The position numbers and the translations under genes were made by a program. A stretch of DNA of 64,000 nt from an uncultured Bacilli bacterium (lineage in GTDB: Bacteria > Bacillota_I > Bacilli_A > RF39 > UBA660): assembly GCA_910589375.1 (NCBI GenBank), contig CAJUTK010000001.1:248001-312000 (forward strand). Direction: 5' to 3'. Every line of letters starts with the position of its first letter. Position 1 is the first letter of the stretch. This document shows positions 42,071 through 51,409 of this stretch, one piece after another. The notes under the pieces were generated by a model, which made no database searches, was not told the origin of the DNA, and saw nothing but the letters and a program-made list of their open reading frames with translations.

Positions 42071-42092
42071 GAAAAAAGATTATCCTTTTTTC
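42071..42092 (+). terminator. Rho-independent terminator
   Basis: Perfect 8-bp stem GAAAAAAG/CTTTTTTC with a 6-nt loop; the T-rich 3' arm supplies the tract. Confidence 0.65.
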
Positions 42093-42155
42093 ATAGATTT
42101 ATAGTATGAAATGTGATAAAATGGTAATGTGAAAGAATTAGAAAAAGGTGATAAA

Positions 42156-42941
42156 ATGGGAAAAATAATCGCATTTGTCAATCAAAAAGGTGGCGTTGGT
42201 AAAACAACATCTAGTATTAATTTATCTGCTTCATTAGGATTGCTTGGTAAAAAAACTTTACTTGTTGATTTGGACCCTCAGGGAAATAGTACAACAGGTG
42301 TAGGAATTAATAAAAGTGAACTTAAGAAAAGCTTGTATGAATTATTAACAGACCACGCTGAGACAAAAGAAGTAATTGTAAAAACAAAATTTAAAAATTT
42401 ATATACTATTCCAGCATCTATTAATTTAGCGGGTGTTGATATGGAATTAATGGAAATGTCTAAGGGAAATAAAGATTTTATAGCTCAACTTCAATTAAAG
42501 AAATATTTAGGAGAAATTAGTGATTTGTTTGACTATATCATTTTAGATTGTCCACCATCTTTGGGGCTTATTACAACAAATGCATTAGCAGCAGCTAATT
42601 CTGTTATTATTCCAGTACAGTGTGAGTTTTTTGCGTTAGAAGGAATTATGCAACTTTTGAATTCTATCATGATTGCAAAGAAGAAATTAAATCCTGAATT
42701 AGATATTGAAGGAGTATTACTTACAATGTTAGACAATCGCACTAACTTAGGATTAGAAGTAGTAGAAGATATTAAAAGTTATTTCAAGGAAAAAGTATAT
42801 GACACTATTATTCCAAGATTAGTAAGACTTTCAGAGGCTCCAAGTCATGGCAAACCAATTCATGCCTATGATCCAAAAAGTAGGGGAACAGAGGCTTACT
42901 TAAATTTAGCCAAAGAGGTGATTGAGAGAAATGGAAAGTAG
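42156..42941 (+). CDS. parA: Chromosome partitioning ATPase ParA (Soj)
   Basis: A 261-residue deviant Walker ATPase. Nucleotide motif Lys-Gly-Gly-Val-Gly-Lys-Thr-Thr lies at residues 11-18, Asp-Leu-Asp-Pro-Gln-Gly-Asn near 41, and Ile-Leu-Asp-Cys-Pro-Pro-Ser near 128. It works with ParB at parS sites to segregate origins and, in Bacillus, to regulate DnaA. ATG at 42156 is set by AAGGTGAT immediately upstream; an earlier in-frame GTG at 42129 lacks a site. It overlaps parB by 11 nt. Confidence 0.93.
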   Translation: MGKIIAFVNQKGGVGKTTSSINLSASLGLLGKKTLLVDLDPQGNSTTGVGINKSELKKSLYELLTDHAETKEVIVKTKFKNLYTIPASINLAGVDMELMEMSKGNKDFIAQLQLKKYLGEISDLFDYIILDCPPSLGLITTNALAAANSVIIPVQCEFFALEGIMQLLNSIMIAKKKLNPELDIEGVLLTMLDNRTNLGLEVVEDIKSYFKEKVYDTIIPRLVRLSEAPSHGKPIHAYDPKSRGTEAYLNLAKEVIERNGK

Positions 42942-43806
42942 AAAAAGAGCTTTAGGAAAAGGTTTAGAACAATTATTTAATACAGAAAATTTAGATTTAG
43001 ATAGTTTTGAGAAGAGCGTTTATGAAACGGCAACAAAAGAAGAAATTATAGAAGTATCTTTAGAAGAATTAAGAGCTAATCCTTATCAACCTAGAAAGGT
43101 ATTTGATGAGGAAGCTTTACAAGAACTTGCTAATTCCATTAAGGAACATGGCGTATTTCAACCAATTATCGTTAAAAAGAGTATAAAGGGTTATGAAATT
43201 ATTGCAGGTGAAAGAAGAGTACGTGCAAGTAAAATGGCTGGACTAGAAACCGTTCCTGCTATTGTTCGTAATTTAGATGATACTCAGATGATGGAAATTG
43301 CTCTTTTAGAGAATTTACAAAGAGAAAACTTAAGTGCTATAGAAGAAGCGATTGCTTATAAAACCATGATCGAAAAATTAAATTTAACGCAAGAAGAATT
43401 GAGTAATAAAATAGGAAAAAGCAGAAGTCATATTACGAATATGTTAGGATTACTACGCCTACCAGAAGAGGTACAAAATATGGTAAATAGTAATCAACTT
43501 ACTATGGGGCATGCTAGAGCTTTATCTAAGCTAGAAGATGAAGATAAAATTATTCATTTAGCTCATGATATTGTAGATAATAAAGTTTCTGTTAGAAAAG
43601 TAGAATACCAAACAGGAACAGAAGAAAAGAAAAATAAAATAGAGAAAAAAACTACTGAAAAACAGCTAGAGTTTAAATATGCAGAAGAATTGTTACGTGA
43701 GAAATTAGATACAAAAGTATGCATAAAGGAAAATAAAATAGAGATTAGTTTTACAAATATAGCAGATTTGAATCGTATTTTAGATATGATTCATATTAAA
43801 GGATAA
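42931..43806 (+). CDS. parB: Chromosome partitioning protein ParB (Spo0J)
   Basis: A 291-residue DNA-binding CTPase. The N-terminus Arg-Ala-Leu-Gly-Lys-Gly-Leu-Glu-Gln-Leu-Phe is typical of the ParA-interacting tail. The ParB domain has Asn-Pro-Tyr-Gln-Pro-Arg-Lys near residue 50 and Gly-Glu-Arg-Arg-Val-Arg-Ala near residue 93, followed by the helix-turn-helix around Ser-Arg-Ser-His-Ile near residue 165. ATG at 42931 is preferred because GAGGTGA (42914-42920) is spaced 10 nt away; a TTG at 42922 directly abuts that site. I saw no parS palindrome in the window. Confidence 0.93.
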   Translation: MESRKRALGKGLEQLFNTENLDLDSFEKSVYETATKEEIIEVSLEELRANPYQPRKVFDEEALQELANSIKEHGVFQPIIVKKSIKGYEIIAGERRVRASKMAGLETVPAIVRNLDDTQMMEIALLENLQRENLSAIEEAIAYKTMIEKLNLTQEELSNKIGKSRSHITNMLGLLRLPEEVQNMVNSNQLTMGHARALSKLEDEDKIIHLAHDIVDNKVSVRKVEYQTGTEEKKNKIEKKTTEKQLEFKYAEELLREKLDTKVCIKENKIEISFTNIADLNRILDMIHIKG

Positions 43807-43809
43807 TTT

Positions 43810-44598
43810 ATGTTAGAAAAAATATTAGTAAAAGAAGTAGTAGCGCCTTTCATTATTATTGCTTTTAGTATTCTTTTTTATATGATTATTAGTAGAATTA
43901 TAAAAAAGATATTTCAGGTAAAAACGAAAAGGATTAATGAAAAAAGGCAAAAGACTTTTGTAGGTCTAATTAATAATTGCATTCGATATTTTATTATAGC
44001 CGTAGCACTTATGATGATATTAGAAGTATATGGTATTGATACAAAGTCATTAGTTGCCTCTTTAGGTGTTTTAAGCTTAGTAGCAGGTCTTGCTCTTCAA
44101 GATATTTTAAAGGATATTATTGTTGGATGTAGTATTATTTTAGAAGATCAGTTTTCAGTAGGGGATACTGTTACTATAGCAGGTTTCACAGGAACAGTTG
44201 TAGAATTAGGTCTTAAAACCACTAGAATAAAGTCTTATACTGGAGATATAAAAATTATATCTAACCGTAATATTACCGAAGTAGTAAATCATACTATTGT
44301 AGAAAATAATATGCTAATTGACGTTGCAGTTGGATATGATACTGATTTAAAAAAGGCAAATGAAGTTTTAACTACTTTGTGTGAAAGATTTTCTAAGGAA
44401 AATAAGCTTACGAATCCAGCTGAGTGCTTAGGTGTTGAAGATTTAGCAGATAGTGGAATTAAATTTCGTGTTGTCATTCCAGCACCTTATGCAGATAAAT
44501 TTTCATTAGCTCGTAAGTTTAAAGAACAAGTAAAGGAAGATTTTGCACAAAATGGCATTGTTATTCCATACCCTCAGTTGGTGGTGCATAATGGATAA
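43810..44598 (+). CDS. Small-conductance mechanosensitive channel (MscS family)
   Basis: A 262-residue membrane protein with three N-terminal spans. The pore helix TM3 carries the Gly/Ala-rich Leu-Gly-Val-Leu-Ser-Leu-Val-Ala-Gly-Leu-Ala-Leu-Gln segment near residue 92, and a beta domain with Glu-Asp-Gln-Phe-Ser-Val-Gly-Asp and Leu-Lys-Thr-Thr-Arg-Ile follows. It releases solutes on osmotic downshock. It starts 3 nt after parB and overlaps the DUF951 gene by 8 nt, an order found near the origin in many Bacilli. Confidence 0.9.
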   Translation: MLEKILVKEVVAPFIIIAFSILFYMIISRIIKKIFQVKTKRINEKRQKTFVGLINNCIRYFIIAVALMMILEVYGIDTKSLVASLGVLSLVAGLALQDILKDIIVGCSIILEDQFSVGDTVTIAGFTGTVVELGLKTTRIKSYTGDIKIISNRNITEVVNHTIVENNMLIDVAVGYDTDLKKANEVLTTLCERFSKENKLTNPAECLGVEDLADSGIKFRVVIPAPYADKFSLARKFKEQVKEDFAQNGIVIPYPQLVVHNG

Positions 44599-44776
44599 AG
44601 ATTATAAAGTAGGTAGTGTTGTTGTAATGAAAAAAGAACACCCATGTGGAAGTAATGAATGGGTTATTACAAGAACAGGTGCTGATATTAAGATAAAGTG
44701 TAATAAATGTGGTAGAAGTATTATGCTACCAAGAATAGAATTTAATAAAAAATTAAAAAAAGTAATTAGTTTATAG
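44591..44776 (+). CDS. DUF951 (YyzM-like) protein
   Basis: A 61-residue basic protein with the DUF951 pattern: Val-Gly-Ser-Val-Val-Val-Met-Lys-Lys-Glu-His-Pro-Cys-Gly, then Cys-Asn-Lys-Cys-Gly-Arg, a likely zinc site, and a C-terminal basic tail. It may be a small RNA- or nucleotide-binding protein, but function is unknown. The ATG at 44591 overlaps mscS and is preceded by GGTGG. YyzM occupies the same place next to ychF and spo0J in Bacillus. Confidence 0.88.
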   Translation: MDKDYKVGSVVVMKKEHPCGSNEWVITRTGADIKIKCNKCGRSIMLPRIEFNKKLKKVISL

Positions 44777-44784
44777 GAGGAAAT

Positions 44785-46284
44785 ATGGCTAAAAGAAATA
44801 AAAGTAAAATGAATTTTGGCCCTATTACTATCATGATATGTATAGGGATAGGGATAGCTATCCTTAGTTTTCTTTTGAATAAACTAGGGACTCAAAGTTA
44901 TATTACTGATCCTGATACTTTTGAAACAACTATTATTACTGTCAAAAATATTTTTAGTAGAGAAGGTATTCGCTTTTTATTTGGTGAATCCATTAGTAAT
45001 TTTAGAGCATTAGAACCTCTTGCTGTTATAGTAGTTTCTTTGATAGCAGTTACTATATTAGAGGTAAGCGGTCTCTTAAATTCTTTATTTGGAAGTTTAA
45101 AAAATGTAAAACCAAATGTAGTTACTTTTTTTGTTTTATTACTTAGTGTTTTTTCTACTGTTATAGGTGATTATAGTTATGCTATTTTATTTCCTTTTGT
45201 TGCCCTATTATATAAAAATATTGGTAGGGATCCTAAAATGGGAGTTATAACTGCTTTTATAGGAATTACAATGGGATATGGTGGAGGATTTCTCTATACT
45301 TATCAAGATGTAGTATTAGGAAAAATGGCAGAAAATGCTGCAATAGATGTATTAGGAAATTATTTATTTGAACCATGGTCTATGATATTTATTGAAGTAG
45401 TAGCAGCACTAGCTATTACGATATTAGGAACAATTTTGATTGAAAAGAAGTTTCCTAAGAAATATAAAAGGCTAGAAGAAAAAGAATATATTCATTCCCC
45501 TAAAGCATTAGCGGTAACGATGGGAGTATTTACTTTTTTCTTAACGTTAGTTATTTATGCTATTATTCCTGGATTGCCTTTGTCTGGTTGGTTACTAGAT
45601 AGTGGAGCGGGGACTTATATGGAAAAATTATTTGGTGTCAATGCTCCATTTAGAGAAGGTATTTTAGTAATCTTTTTAGGAATTGCTTTGATCTGTGGTT
45701 ATATCTATGGGAAAATATCTAGAAATATTAAAAGTAGTAAGGAATATAACAAAGCAATTTCTTTAACATTTCAAAATACTGGGTTTATATTTGCAGGATT
45801 ATTTTTCTTTTCTGTAATGATTAACATTTTGGAATGGACAAATCTAAGCGACTTGCTTTCTTTAAAATTAATCAATTTTGTAGGGCAAACACAAATGAGC
45901 GGTATATTTTTAATTTTATTAGTATTATTAGTAGGAACTGTTGTAACAATTATCAATCCTACTACTGTTCATAATTTTACTTTATTATGTCCAACATTGA
46001 TACCGTTATTAATTCGTGCGAATATATCTCCATCGTTTTCATTAATGATGTTTAAAGCTGCTGATTCTATCGGAAAATGTTTTACCCCGTTTTATGTTTT
46101 TTTCATTGTTATGATTGGGTTTCTATATAAATATGATACCCAAGATGAAGATATTACTCTATTTGGAACAATGAGAAAAATTATGCCAATTACATTATGG
46201 TTAGCATTAGTTTGGTTTATCATTATCATAGGATGGAATTTATTAGGGTTTAGAATTGGTATGGGAGTAGCATCTACTCTTTAG
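44785..46284 (+). CDS. AbgT-like membrane transporter
   Basis: A 499-residue polytopic protein with about 12 spans and a short basic N-terminus. Regions resemble AbgT-family carriers of p-aminobenzoyl-glutamate and related solutes: Phe-Arg-Ala-Leu-Glu-Pro-Leu-Ala-Val with a following Leu-Glu-Val-Ser-Gly-Leu, and Met-Gly-Tyr-Gly-Gly-Gly-Phe near residue 170 that fits the hairpin substrate loop. The match is by pattern, so the substrate is not defined; a role in folate precursor uptake or drug efflux is possible. It follows DUF951 by 8 nt with an AGGAGG site. Confidence 0.65.
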   Translation: MAKRNKSKMNFGPITIMICIGIGIAILSFLLNKLGTQSYITDPDTFETTIITVKNIFSREGIRFLFGESISNFRALEPLAVIVVSLIAVTILEVSGLLNSLFGSLKNVKPNVVTFFVLLLSVFSTVIGDYSYAILFPFVALLYKNIGRDPKMGVITAFIGITMGYGGGFLYTYQDVVLGKMAENAAIDVLGNYLFEPWSMIFIEVVAALAITILGTILIEKKFPKKYKRLEEKEYIHSPKALAVTMGVFTFFLTLVIYAIIPGLPLSGWLLDSGAGTYMEKLFGVNAPFREGILVIFLGIALICGYIYGKISRNIKSSKEYNKAISLTFQNTGFIFAGLFFFSVMINILEWTNLSDLLSLKLINFVGQTQMSGIFLILLVLLVGTVVTIINPTTVHNFTLLCPTLIPLLIRANISPSFSLMMFKAADSIGKCFTPFYVFFIVMIGFLYKYDTQDEDITLFGTMRKIMPITLWLALVWFIIIIGWNLLGFRIGMGVASTL

Positions 46285-46312
46285 AAAAGTCATTTGCACT
46301 TTTCTTTTTTTT
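46283..46312 (+). terminator. Rho-independent terminator
   Basis: An 8-bp stem (46283-46290 with 46298-46305), 7-nt loop and T run at the transporter stop. Confidence 0.88.
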
Positions 46313-46349
46313 GTGTTAGAATAAATGCTATTTGACAGGGGTGGTCGAA

Positions 46350-48020
46350 GTGGGATGCATGTTTAAAAAGGTGAGAAACCTCCAAATCTATTTGACTGCA
46401 TTCAGTTTATTATTAACAGGTTGTGGAGTTCATATGGAGGATAATAAAGAAACACAAAGTGTACGAGAGGGTACAAGTTTTTTTAGTGAGCCTAGTGATT
46501 CTAGTGATAGCCTTTATTTCAATAGGACATATAACTCTAAATTAGATTATGATGGTATGATTTTAACATTAGAAGAAAAGGGAGTAGAAAATTTATCTGA
46601 TCAAGCAAAGACTGCTATTAAAAAAGTTTCGTTTTATAATTCAACTCCTTATAACTTTTCTTGGGTAGAGTTATTTAGAATATCAGATTATTATCAAGCA
46701 GCCTATACAAACCCTAATGTAGCTACTCGCGTTAGAAATCATCAAAATGGGGAATTATATAATGTTTCTAAAGATTCTATTTATTGGGATAAGTTAGTAG
46801 ATGTTATTATGACCAATAGCGCTAATAGAGTAAAGAATGATAGTGAATTAGTAGCTTTAAGTAGTGATGATGTAAAAACAATTGTAAAACAGTTTTCAGC
46901 TTTTTCAGAGGATACTAAAAAAGAATATCCAAATTACGATATGGCTCATCTAGCATGTCAGTTATCTTCTTTATCATTAGCATATAGGAAAAATTCAGAT
47001 GAAAATTCTCCTTTGGCAAGTACTACTTATACTAGTATTGAATGGTATTTAAACGAAAATGGGGAATATCCTATATTAAAAACAGCGATTATATTAAATG
47101 ATCATGAATTTAAACATTTTCTATGTAGTTATTGTCAAGATGAAATTAATAGAGGAGAAAACATTTATATTACTCCATCTGGAGTAATATATGGGTCTAA
47201 TACATCCTTAAATTTATCTTTTATAGAAGAAGCTACGGCAGAAGAATATGCAGCTCAAAGAAATGGAAAAGAAGCAGTAACTTATTATGAAAAGATTGCT
47301 GCTTTAAATACTTTAAGATTTGTATTAAGTTTACAGGATGATTATGTACCTGATGGATTTTTAAAATATGGGTTACTTCAAAACCCTTTAGCAATTGTTC
47401 AACAGTTTCCAGTATTAGATTCTCAAACTTATTATTTTGAAAACAATTTAAAGATGTTAGCGTCTTATAATGCTTGTTTATCTAGTGCTCCTTATACATT
47501 TGTAAGTGGTGTTGAATCTATTCCAGGATATCAAAACTTTTACGAAAATCTAGAACAGAGAAAGGAAGTATTTTCTTCTTTAGGAACTTATGCTTCTTCC
47601 GAGTTATCTAGATTATTTCTTACGAATTTAATAGTAATGAATGATACAAAAGATTCTATGACGTTGGAATATAATTTTTACTTATTAAGATTATTTGAAA
47701 AGAGAATGCAAATTATGTTTTCGGCTATGACTGATTATCAAAAATTTAATATGAGTTCAGCTAACTATGGTCAAATATATAATGAAAGATTAGGTTACTT
47801 CTTTTCTTACTTAAGCGAAAGATATCAAATGGATTTAGGTAGTATTCGAAAACTTTATGAAGAATACTCTTTAAAAGAAGGTACTAATTTTCCTTCATTT
47901 GTAAATAGTAGTACAGCAAATTTTTATAGGATGTTAGAAACTAAAGAATATGATGGTGAACAATTAAAAGAAAATTATGAAAAGGCAGAACAATACTATA
48001 TACAATATTCAATAAGATAA
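46350..48020 (+). CDS. Lipoprotein with HExxH motif (putative zincin)
   Basis: A 556-residue exported lipoprotein. The signal peptide ends in the lipobox Leu-Leu-Thr-Gly-Cys (C25 from the GTG start), so it should be processed by Lgt and LspA and tethered outside the membrane. A His-Glu-Phe-Lys-His motif lies at residues 252-256, and Phe-Ile-Glu-Glu-Ala-Thr-Ala-Glu-Glu at 291-299. A Glu 37-47 residues after HExxH fits a gluzincin metal site (inference). The rest is helical and Tyr/Ser-rich. GTG at 46350 is chosen because AGGGGTGG at 46337-46344 is 5 nt away; ATG 46359 also keeps the lipobox. No family name can be given. Confidence 0.65.
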   Translation: MGCMFKKVRNLQIYLTAFSLLLTGCGVHMEDNKETQSVREGTSFFSEPSDSSDSLYFNRTYNSKLDYDGMILTLEEKGVENLSDQAKTAIKKVSFYNSTPYNFSWVELFRISDYYQAAYTNPNVATRVRNHQNGELYNVSKDSIYWDKLVDVIMTNSANRVKNDSELVALSSDDVKTIVKQFSAFSEDTKKEYPNYDMAHLACQLSSLSLAYRKNSDENSPLASTTYTSIEWYLNENGEYPILKTAIILNDHEFKHFLCSYCQDEINRGENIYITPSGVIYGSNTSLNLSFIEEATAEEYAAQRNGKEAVTYYEKIAALNTLRFVLSLQDDYVPDGFLKYGLLQNPLAIVQQFPVLDSQTYYFENNLKMLASYNACLSSAPYTFVSGVESIPGYQNFYENLEQRKEVFSSLGTYASSELSRLFLTNLIVMNDTKDSMTLEYNFYLLRLFEKRMQIMFSAMTDYQKFNMSSANYGQIYNERLGYFFSYLSERYQMDLGSIRKLYEEYSLKEGTNFPSFVNSSTANFYRMLETKEYDGEQLKENYEKAEQYYIQYSIR

Positions 48021-48077
48021 AAACATTTCTTGATTTTTAAAAATGATTATAGTACACTGAATATTAGAGGTGATAAA

Positions 48078-49178
48078 ATGAGTTTAACAGCAGGAATAGT
48101 AGGATTACCTAATGTAGGAAAATCTACTTTATTTAATGCCATTACTAAGAAAAATATATTAGCGGCAAATTATCCTTTTGCGACAATAGATCCTAATGTA
48201 GGTGTCGTAACAGTTCCAGATAAAAGATTAGAATTTTTAGAGAATTTATATCATCCAGCTAGTTTAGTTCCAACAACTTTTGAATTTACGGATATAGCAG
48301 GACTTGTAAAAGGAGCTTCTAATGGAGAAGGATTAGGTAATAAATTTCTTTCTCATATTAGAGAAGTAGATGCTATTGTAGAAGTGGTTAGATGTTTTGA
48401 TGATAAAAATATTATTCATGTAGAAAATACCGTAGATCCTATTCGTGATATAGAGATTATTGAATTAGAATTAATTTTAGCGGATTTAGAAATTATTGAT
48501 AATAGAATTAATAAGATTGGAAAGAAAGCGGCTTTATCTAAAGATAAAGAGGTCAAAAAAGAAGCAGAACTATTAACGAAGTTAAAAGAAGCGTTAGAGG
48601 CTAATAAAACTATTCGAAGTTTACAGTTAGAAGAAGAGGATTTAAAAGCAATCAAAGCCTTTAATCTATTGACAGCTAAACCAATTATTTATATGGCAAA
48701 TGTATCAGAAGATGATTTGTTAGTAGGAACTAATGAATATGTAGAAACAGTGAAAAAATATGCAAGAGATAATGCCTCTGAAGTAATTGTCGTATGTGCA
48801 AAAATAGAATCTGACTTAAGTGAATTAGATAGTGAAGAAAAGAAAAATTTCTTAGCAGAACTAGGTGTAGAAGAAAGTGGGTTAGATCAGCTTATTAAAG
48901 CTACTTATTCATTAGTTGGATTAGAAACTTTCTTTACATCAGGAACAGATGAAGTTAGAGCATGGACATTTAAAAAGGGAATGAAAGCTCCACAATGCGC
49001 AGGTATTATTCATACAGATTTTGAAAGAGGATTTATTAAAGCAGAAATAATGAGTTATGAAGATTTAGAATCTTGTGGCAATGAAAAGGCAGTAAAAGAA
49101 GCAGGAAAAATGCGTTTAGAGGGAAAAGACTATCTTATGCAAGATGGAGATATTTGCTATTTTAGATTTAATGTATAA
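48078..49178 (+). CDS. ychF: Ribosome-binding ATPase YchF
   Basis: Obg-like ATPase that prefers ATP over GTP and binds ribosomes. 366 residues, a typical length. G1 Gly-Leu-Pro-Asn-Val-Gly-Lys-Ser-Thr at 10-18, Asp-Ile-Ala-Gly-Leu-Val near 70, the Asn-Val-Ser-Glu (NxxE in place of NKxD) near 201 that explains ATP specificity, and a C-terminal TGS domain with Thr-Phe-Lys-Lys-Gly. The ATG at 48078 follows GAGGTGAT; an upstream in-frame start at 48030 is outside a good context. Confidence 0.95.
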   Translation: MSLTAGIVGLPNVGKSTLFNAITKKNILAANYPFATIDPNVGVVTVPDKRLEFLENLYHPASLVPTTFEFTDIAGLVKGASNGEGLGNKFLSHIREVDAIVEVVRCFDDKNIIHVENTVDPIRDIEIIELELILADLEIIDNRINKIGKKAALSKDKEVKKEAELLTKLKEALEANKTIRSLQLEEEDLKAIKAFNLLTAKPIIYMANVSEDDLLVGTNEYVETVKKYARDNASEVIVVCAKIESDLSELDSEEKKNFLAELGVEESGLDQLIKATYSLVGLETFFTSGTDEVRAWTFKKGMKAPQCAGIIHTDFERGFIKAEIMSYEDLESCGNEKAVKEAGKMRLEGKDYLMQDGDICYFRFNV

Positions 49179-49206
49179 AAAAAGTTCATCATTGATGAAC
49201 TTTTTT
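49178..49206. terminator. Bidirectional terminator
   Basis: A 13-bp perfect stem (49178-49190 with 49194-49206), A/T-flanked, between ychF and a converging gene. Confidence 0.9.
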
Positions 49207-49753
49207 AATGCCTTCTTCCTTTTTTTACTTTTCTATATTGAGAACTTCCTAAATTGAAATCAATTAATTCTTGGCTTTGCTTTCCATCTACTATACTTTC
49301 TAATTTTAAAATAGTAGGGGAATTAAAAGTAATGGAATTTGTATTATATAATCCAAGTTGTTTTTGGTAAAAGAAATTTAATATTCTCTGGATAGTATCT
49401 CTATCTTCTTTTTCAACATGAATATCTACTTGCGATTGCCCTAAATATTTTGTTACCGAAATCATAAAAGAAGCATTTTGAATTTCAATAGAGACAGAAG
49501 TACCATCGTCTAATGTAAGAAAATGATTTTCCCAAACAATACTAGGGCTATAATGATTTTTTCTTTGTAGAGAAATTGTCCCATCTGTAATAACAGCTTC
49601 TGTTGCTGACACTCCTTCTAGTGAACCTGTTGCCACATCTACATTCCCATTTACAGGATGATTATAAAATGCGCAATTTGGGAATCTTGTCTGAACTTTT
49701 TCTTTAAAAAGTTTTAGTGGATCTTCTCTTATAAATATTTGCTTATTAAGCAT
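49205..49753 (-). CDS. Hypothetical cytoplasmic protein
   Basis: 182 residues, no signal or membrane span, a mix of helix and strand with a basic C-terminal tail (Arg-Lys-Val-Lys-Lys-Gly-Arg-Arg-His). Family not recognised. The start at 49753 is chosen because AGGTGATTTTGAT precedes it on the minus strand, with a GATATAAT box just upstream. A longer frame to 49804 covers that promoter-like region. The gene converges with ychF at a shared terminator. Confidence 0.6.
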   Translation of the reverse strand: MLNKQIFIREDPLKLFKEKVQTRFPNCAFYNHPVNGNVDVATGSLEGVSATEAVITDGTISLQRKNHYSPSIVWENHFLTLDDGTSVSIEIQNASFMISVTKYLGQSQVDIHVEKEDRDTIQRILNFFYQKQLGLYNTNSITFNSPTILKLESIVDGKQSQELIDFNLGSSQYRKVKKGRRH

Positions 49754-49856
49754 ATCAAAATCACCTATGCGGTTGATTATATCGCAAATAAAGAAAATTT
49801 GCAAGCAACATTTTCCTTATTTAATAGAAAGTGATATACTATAATTGGTGAAGAAT

Positions 49857-51026
49857 ATGAGTAGTAAAGGCAAGTTTTCTATTTTACTTATCATTGTAAT
49901 TATAGTAAGCGTTATATTAGGAATTATTTTTTTTAAGCATAATGAAAAGAAAGATTTTCAAGCTTCTTTAAAATCATTAAAACCCTTTTCTTATAAAGAA
50001 AATATTGAGATTTCTTGAGGGGATAGTATTCCTGAGGCTTGGGATTATAGTGAAAGTTTTAAAAATAATATTCTATGGTTAGATGAAAAATTTTCTCAAA
50101 AGGCAGAAAAAACAGGCACATATCATGGTTCTATTTTGTACCATTGTAGACTGTATCCTGTTACTTTGACTATAGTAGATAAAAATCCTCCTATTATTAC
50201 AAATGTAGCAGATATTACTATTTATGAAGGAGATACTATAGATTTCGAAAAACAAGTTTCTGTTAAAGATGATTCTAACTTGGAGGTAACTTTAGAAGCA
50301 AAAGGTGAATATTCTTTTCAAAAAGAGGGTGTATATTCTTTAACTTATGAAGCTACTGATTCTTCTGGAAATAAGGCTTCTTAGTCTTTTAAATTAATGG
50401 TAAAGAAGAAGGAAGTAATAAAGCCAAAACCTTCAACTAGTGAAAAACCAAGTTCATCATCTTCAGGAAAAAGCTCTAAGGGTTATGATATTATAAAAAG
50501 GAATGGAGCTTATTATATAAACGGAATATTAGTTGCTAATAAGACGTATGCTCTTTCTAGTACTTATGCACCTGGTGGTCTTACTAAGGAAACGAATGAA
50601 GCTTTTTTAAAAATGCAGAAAGATGCGGCTAAGGAAGGAATTCAGTTAACAATTATTAGTGGATATCGATCTTATACAAAGCAACAATCTATCTATAATC
50701 GCTATGTAAAAAGAGATGGAAAAAAAGAAGCTGATAGATATTCTGCAAGACCAGGACATAGTGAACATCAAACAGGTTTAGCGTTTGATGTGAATAGTTT
50801 AGATCAAACTTTTGGTAATACAAAAGCTGGTATTTGGTTAAGTAAAAATTGTTATAAATATGGATTTATTTTAAGGTATCCAAAAGGAAAAGAATCTCTT
50901 ACAGGATATATGTATGAACCATGGCATTTCCGTTATATTGGTAGTGATGCTAAAAACTTATACAATAATGGAAATTGGATTACATTAGAAGAATATTTGG
51001 GAGTTGATAGTTTTTATGCCTCTTGA
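49857..51026 (+). pseudogene. VanY-type D,D-carboxypeptidase gene with two in-frame stops
   Basis: One frame of 390 codons with a good start (TATAAT box, GGTGAAGAAT before ATG 49857). The product is an N-terminal membrane anchor (residues about 8-26), an Ig-like DUF5011-type repeat (about 75-175), a Ser/Lys/Pro linker and a complete VanY D-Ala-D-Ala carboxypeptidase domain with Ser-Gly-Tyr-Arg-Ser, Gly-His-Ser-Glu-His-Gln-Thr-Gly-Leu-Ala-Phe-Asp and Glu-Pro-Trp-His-Phe. TGA at 50016-50018 (codon 54) and TAG at 50382-50384 (codon 176) interrupt it. Both could arise by C-to-T change (CGA, CAG). The catalytic part still looks intact, so loss is recent, or stops are read through. An internal ATG at 50397 has no ribosome-binding site. 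Confidence 0.7.
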
Positions 51027-51384
51027 TATGATAATAATGCTAATTATAGTAGCGGTATGGTTAATATTATGCGATTGTTATAAGGAAAAATTTAAATTTA
51101 AAGGTAGAAGAAATAATCCTTTTATCATTGGTACTATGCCTTATGTATTTCTATCTATTATGCTTATTAGTGGAATTAAGTTAAATGATTATGAAATGTT
51201 ACTAATGGCACTGATGGGTTTAATAGTAGTAATTATTGCTACTGCTTATGCAATACATAAAATAAAAAAAGGGAACTATCCTCTTGATGGCTCTATTAAA
51301 GTTGGTAAATGGATTATGTTTCCTGGAATTGTATTTTTGATATTTATATTTCTTTTAGGTGGGTGTATGCGTGTATATAATTAA
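51016..51384 (+). CDS. Small integral membrane protein, unknown
   Basis: 122 residues with about four hydrophobic spans, a basic loop after the first (Lys-Phe-Lys-Phe-Lys-Gly-Arg-Arg) and a C-terminal Gly-Gly-Cys segment. It overlaps the end of the broken vanY gene by 11 nt, so it was part of the same transcript. The start is uncertain: ATG at 51016 has GGGAG 12 nt upstream, a later ATG at 51028 has none. Family not recognised. Confidence 0.55.
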   Translation: MPLDMIIMLIIVAVWLILCDCYKEKFKFKGRRNNPFIIGTMPYVFLSIMLISGIKLNDYEMLLMALMGLIVVIIATAYAIHKIKKGNYPLDGSIKVGKWIMFPGIVFLIFIFLLGGCMRVYN

Positions 51385-51409
51385 AAGTTCAATTTTATGA
51401 ACTTTTTTG
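51383..51409 (+). terminator. Rho-independent terminator
   Basis: A 9-bp stem (51383-51391 with 51398-51406) and T run at the membrane-protein stop. Confidence 0.85.

Noticed and set aside
49857..51026. Alternative genetic code (TGA as Trp) to explain the broken vanY frame
   Set aside because: TGA is the stop of several intact genes here (for example those ending at 15238, 20554, 24278, 28813, 53445 and 56875), Trp is always TGG, and the second stop is TAG, which code 4 would not cure.
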